From assembly GCF_041146795.1 (NCBI RefSeq), contig NC_135177.1, positions 23,224,560-23,288,559 of the forward strand: DNA of 64,000 nt, read 5' to 3'. Positions 62,001 to 64,000 of the stretch are shown here, one piece after another (the first letter of the stretch is position 1; every line of letters starts with the position of its first letter). This stretch comes from Maylandia zebra (Eukaryota > Chordata > Actinopteri > Cichliformes > Cichlidae). Under the pieces are notes generated by a model. The model was not told the origin of the DNA, searched no databases, and worked only from the letters and a program-made list of their open reading frames with translations. A program made the position numbers and the translations under genes.

Positions 62001-64000
62001 AAGTGTGTTTATGCAGCAAAGTGCGTGTTTTACATGCAAGTGTGTTTGCAAGTGTGTGGGTTGTTGGCTTCAAGAAGTAAAGATAGAGAAGTGCTTTCAA
62101 CAAGAGTGAGGAGGGGAGAGGAGGAGCAGGAGAGTGCATCTTGAGATCACTTTTAGAGCGAGAGCAAGCCGAAGTAAGTGATAGAGAGAGACAGAGAGTG
62201 GGGAAACCGTCAACTTGCGAAGGCATTTGGCTCCACAAGTCTTTACAGTGAGCATACAAAAAAATTTGTACTGTAAAATAAAGTTTTAAATGGACAGTGT
62301 TTGCCTGAAGGTCTACTTTCCACTTGTATAGAAAATGCATCAATGTGCCATTTGTTATCATCAGCAGTCGAGCCAGTTTTAGATGGTGACATTTACCAGC
62401 AACAAAGAGCATAAAGAGCATTTTTATGTCCAAAACAGAGGGCTGTCCATATGAACTATTTCTCTTTTAAAAGCGCCCATTCTCTTTGAAGAGGAGACTT
62501 TGTTGGTGTGCGTGTGAAAAAAGAGTAAAGGGTGGGTGTTTTTCTGCATGGCTGCTCAGTTTAAGAGTCTCAGTGTCATGTGGGGCTGCCGGGAGATGTC
62601 CCAAGGCCTGTGGGTCCACACAGGGCTGCTCTGTCCCTGGTCACTGACAGGGAAACAATAGGCCAGCTGTGGGCCTCTCAACCTTATTCTGGCCAACATC
62701 GTCGCTTTCTCATTCCGTCAGCAGACTCCCTGTGTGGCTCTTGCACCCTCTTCTGGTCGGGCGATCTCAGGCTGAGAGAGTTTGTGGGAGTACACTCTCT
62801 GAACCGAAGTGCGCCAACCTCAAAAACACAGATGATATTAAAAAAGAAGCTAAATGAAAGAGCGATCTAACAGCAGAAGAGGAGCGCGTGGGAGGAGGGG
62901 GGTGTCGATATTTGCTGCTGTGTTGTCCAATGCTGTCAGTTATCTGTAGAGACAAGTATGTCAGTTGGTCACTGTGTCTACAAATGTTTTCCTATCTGAT
63001 CATTTCTCTTCCACCTCACCTCTTCCTCACTCTCGCTATCCTCCTGTCATCCTCTCTCACTCTCCCCGTCACTCTCGCCAGGCTCTCAGTGACTTCTGCT
63101 CAGATCCAAACGCGTTTGTCCTTAACTCCACCCACTTCAACAGTGGGACCAGCTCAGGTACAGATTCCCTCTCTGAGCAACACTTTCTGGAAAATCTAGT
63201 TGTTTTCCATGCCTGCCATGCACTTGATTTACCCCCTGCCCCAAATGTGCTTTTGCTAGCAGAATCCAATATAATGACAGATGACTGTTTCCGCATTTTT
63301 TCCTATTGTGCATTGATCTTTTGTACACTGCTGTTTTGTTGGCCACCCAGACGTGTTGGATTATTACCTGACCTGCAACAGGCGCATGAACAGTCCATTC
63401 CAGCAGGTAATGCCACCTCTGCCAGTCAGCGTATTACATTTGCAGGCATTTGCTGATTCTCTTACCCAGAGTGATTCAAAGGGAGTGAGCAGATAGTATG
63501 TCAAAGTTTCTGAAGGGCAGTTGGAGGGGAAAAATAAAACTGAGGACAGGATGCACAGCTGTTGCTACGTGTCCTGTCCTTAAATTATTTAGTCCCTCGA
63601 CAAGTAGCTACACTCTCAGCACATTAATGTTATGTTTGAGAAACAATGCCAAATAAAACCTCTGATTTCCACTGACTATATTGACTTGTTGGCTTTAGCT
63701 GCTGACCCAGTCACAGAGGGCACTCTCAAACATTCACACACATCTCTCCAGTCTGGACAGAAATGCTCTCACACAGTTCCCCAAAGCTGAGGTATGTGCA
63801 CTACTTACTTTTATGAAATACTACATTTTCTGCACGTGGACCGCCTCCTCGGTGGTTTTCTCACATTCTGGAATTTCTATGTCGTTGCAGAAATCACTCA
63901 GGGATGTTCAACAGATACTCAACTCAACAGAGGGCAACTTTCATCAGCTGGTGGCACTACTGAACTGCCGGGGTCTGAATAAGGTGATCAGAAGAACTCG
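53013..64000 (+). CDS. ttyh1: TTYH1, tweety-family membrane protein (5' part)
   Basis: Ten coding exons join in phase to 434 residues: 53013-53147 (exon starts at 52983), 54482-54711, 57411-57522, 59513-59850, 61467-61562, 61671-61743, 63082-63157, 63351-63406, 63699-63791, 63891-63983. The C-terminus lies beyond the window. Hydrophobic segments are at about 46-71, 107-128, 274-296 and 304-322. Tweety hallmarks are GIGFYGNSE (126-134), the glycosylation sites NYT and NST, LSDFCSDPNAFVLN, the NPFQQ-like SPFQQ, and EGNFHQLVALLNCR. TTYH proteins are glycosylated five-pass membrane proteins linked to anion currents and lipid binding, mostly neural. WLSYVLLLLLDLIVCLF and the leng8/leng9 neighbourhood favour TTYH1 over TTYH2/3. 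An acidic insert (EEEEEDEDG, about 85-93) lies in the first intracellular loop. The exon at 59513 uses an AAG acceptor chosen by reading frame. Confidence 0.93.
56949..56967. repeat. Poly(C) tract
   Basis: A run of about 18-19 C bases in ttyh1 intron 3 (between coding exons 2 and 3). Confidence 0.9.
57377..57398 (+). repeat. 22-nt poly(C) in a ttyh1 splice acceptor
   Basis: The C run ends 12 bases before the AG (57409-57410) of the exon at 57411-57522, so it makes up most of that intron's polypyrimidine tract. Confidence 0.95.
58585..59160 (+). mobile_element. Degraded Tc1-like element (copy 3) in ttyh1 intron
   Basis: Recognisable Tc1 transposase-gene pieces in order are 'tgtttggagggttgcag', 'ttaggtttgcaaagttgaat', 'caaaccacaagactcgtgga', 'acaatgtcctttggatgaga', and further on 'cagcaagatgacatcccaaa'. 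Large deletions and stops make it inactive. Confidence 0.7.
61140..61360. repeat. Degenerate (GATG/GATA)n satellite-like stretch
   Basis: Imperfect tandem tetranucleotides (gatggatagatgg-like) just upstream of the ttyh1 exon at 61467. Confidence 0.85.

Noticed and set aside
61918-62433. 171-residue minus-strand frame
   Set aside because: Lies in a ttyh1 intron; composition is chance-like with no domain or conserved motif.
1-64000. CRISPR arrays, operons, phage or toxin-antitoxin systems
   Set aside because: The sequence is clearly vertebrate; no direct-repeat/spacer arrays or bacterial gene patterns occur.

Overview
The window is vertebrate genomic DNA, most likely from a teleost fish (probably a percomorph). 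It shows intron-split genes with canonical GT/AG borders, introns from about 100 bp to several kb, long AT-rich UTRs, CA/GT microsatellites, and Tc1-, hAT-, RTE- and tRNA-SINE-like repeats of fish type. There are no prokaryotic operons, phage or CRISPR. I rebuilt the genes exon by exon from splice sites and reading phase; the species cannot be fixed from this sequence alone.

Layout. 1-1800: 3' end or 3' UTR of an unidentified plus-strand gene, with a GT microsatellite. 1880-5839: non-coding, T-rich on the minus strand, probably long 3' UTR. 5840-12719 (-): leng8, 15 coding exons, 843 aa. 12720-16900: intergenic, with an RTE-type LINE fragment, a CA microsatellite and a perfect 30-bp hairpin. 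17876-18763 (+): a Cdc42 effector (Borg) gene, probably cdc42ep5, 295 aa. 20318-26638 (-): grwd1, 7 exons, 451 aa, with one GC-AG intron. 28494-30092 (-): a small secreted or membrane four-helix cytokine, best matched to flt3lg, 5 exons, 224 aa. 32503-40005 (-): flcn (folliculin), 11 coding exons, 556 aa, with two Tc1 remnants in intron 6. 40946-46250 (+): leng9, 7 exons, 544 aa, combining a CCCH zinc finger, an MJ1316/DUF504 domain and a 2H phosphoesterase domain. 53013-64000 (+): ttyh1, first 10 coding exons; the C-terminus lies beyond the window.

Context. The set ttyh1, leng8, leng9 and cdc42ep5 are neighbours in human 19q13.42, and GRWD1 and FLT3LG lie in 19q13.33. Their presence together with flcn (human 17p11.2) in 64 kb marks an old linkage group reshuffled since the fish-tetrapod split. 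The genes do not form one pathway: leng8 (nuclear mRNA/SAC3), grwd1 (ribosome and histone chaperone), flcn (Rag/mTORC1 GAP), leng9 (RNA-end-related), cdc42ep5 (cytoskeleton), ttyh1 (membrane protein) and flt3lg (haematopoietic cytokine). The most interesting items are the divergent flt3lg-like cytokine, the three-domain Leng9 protein, and two perfect inverted repeats that look like recent template-switch products.
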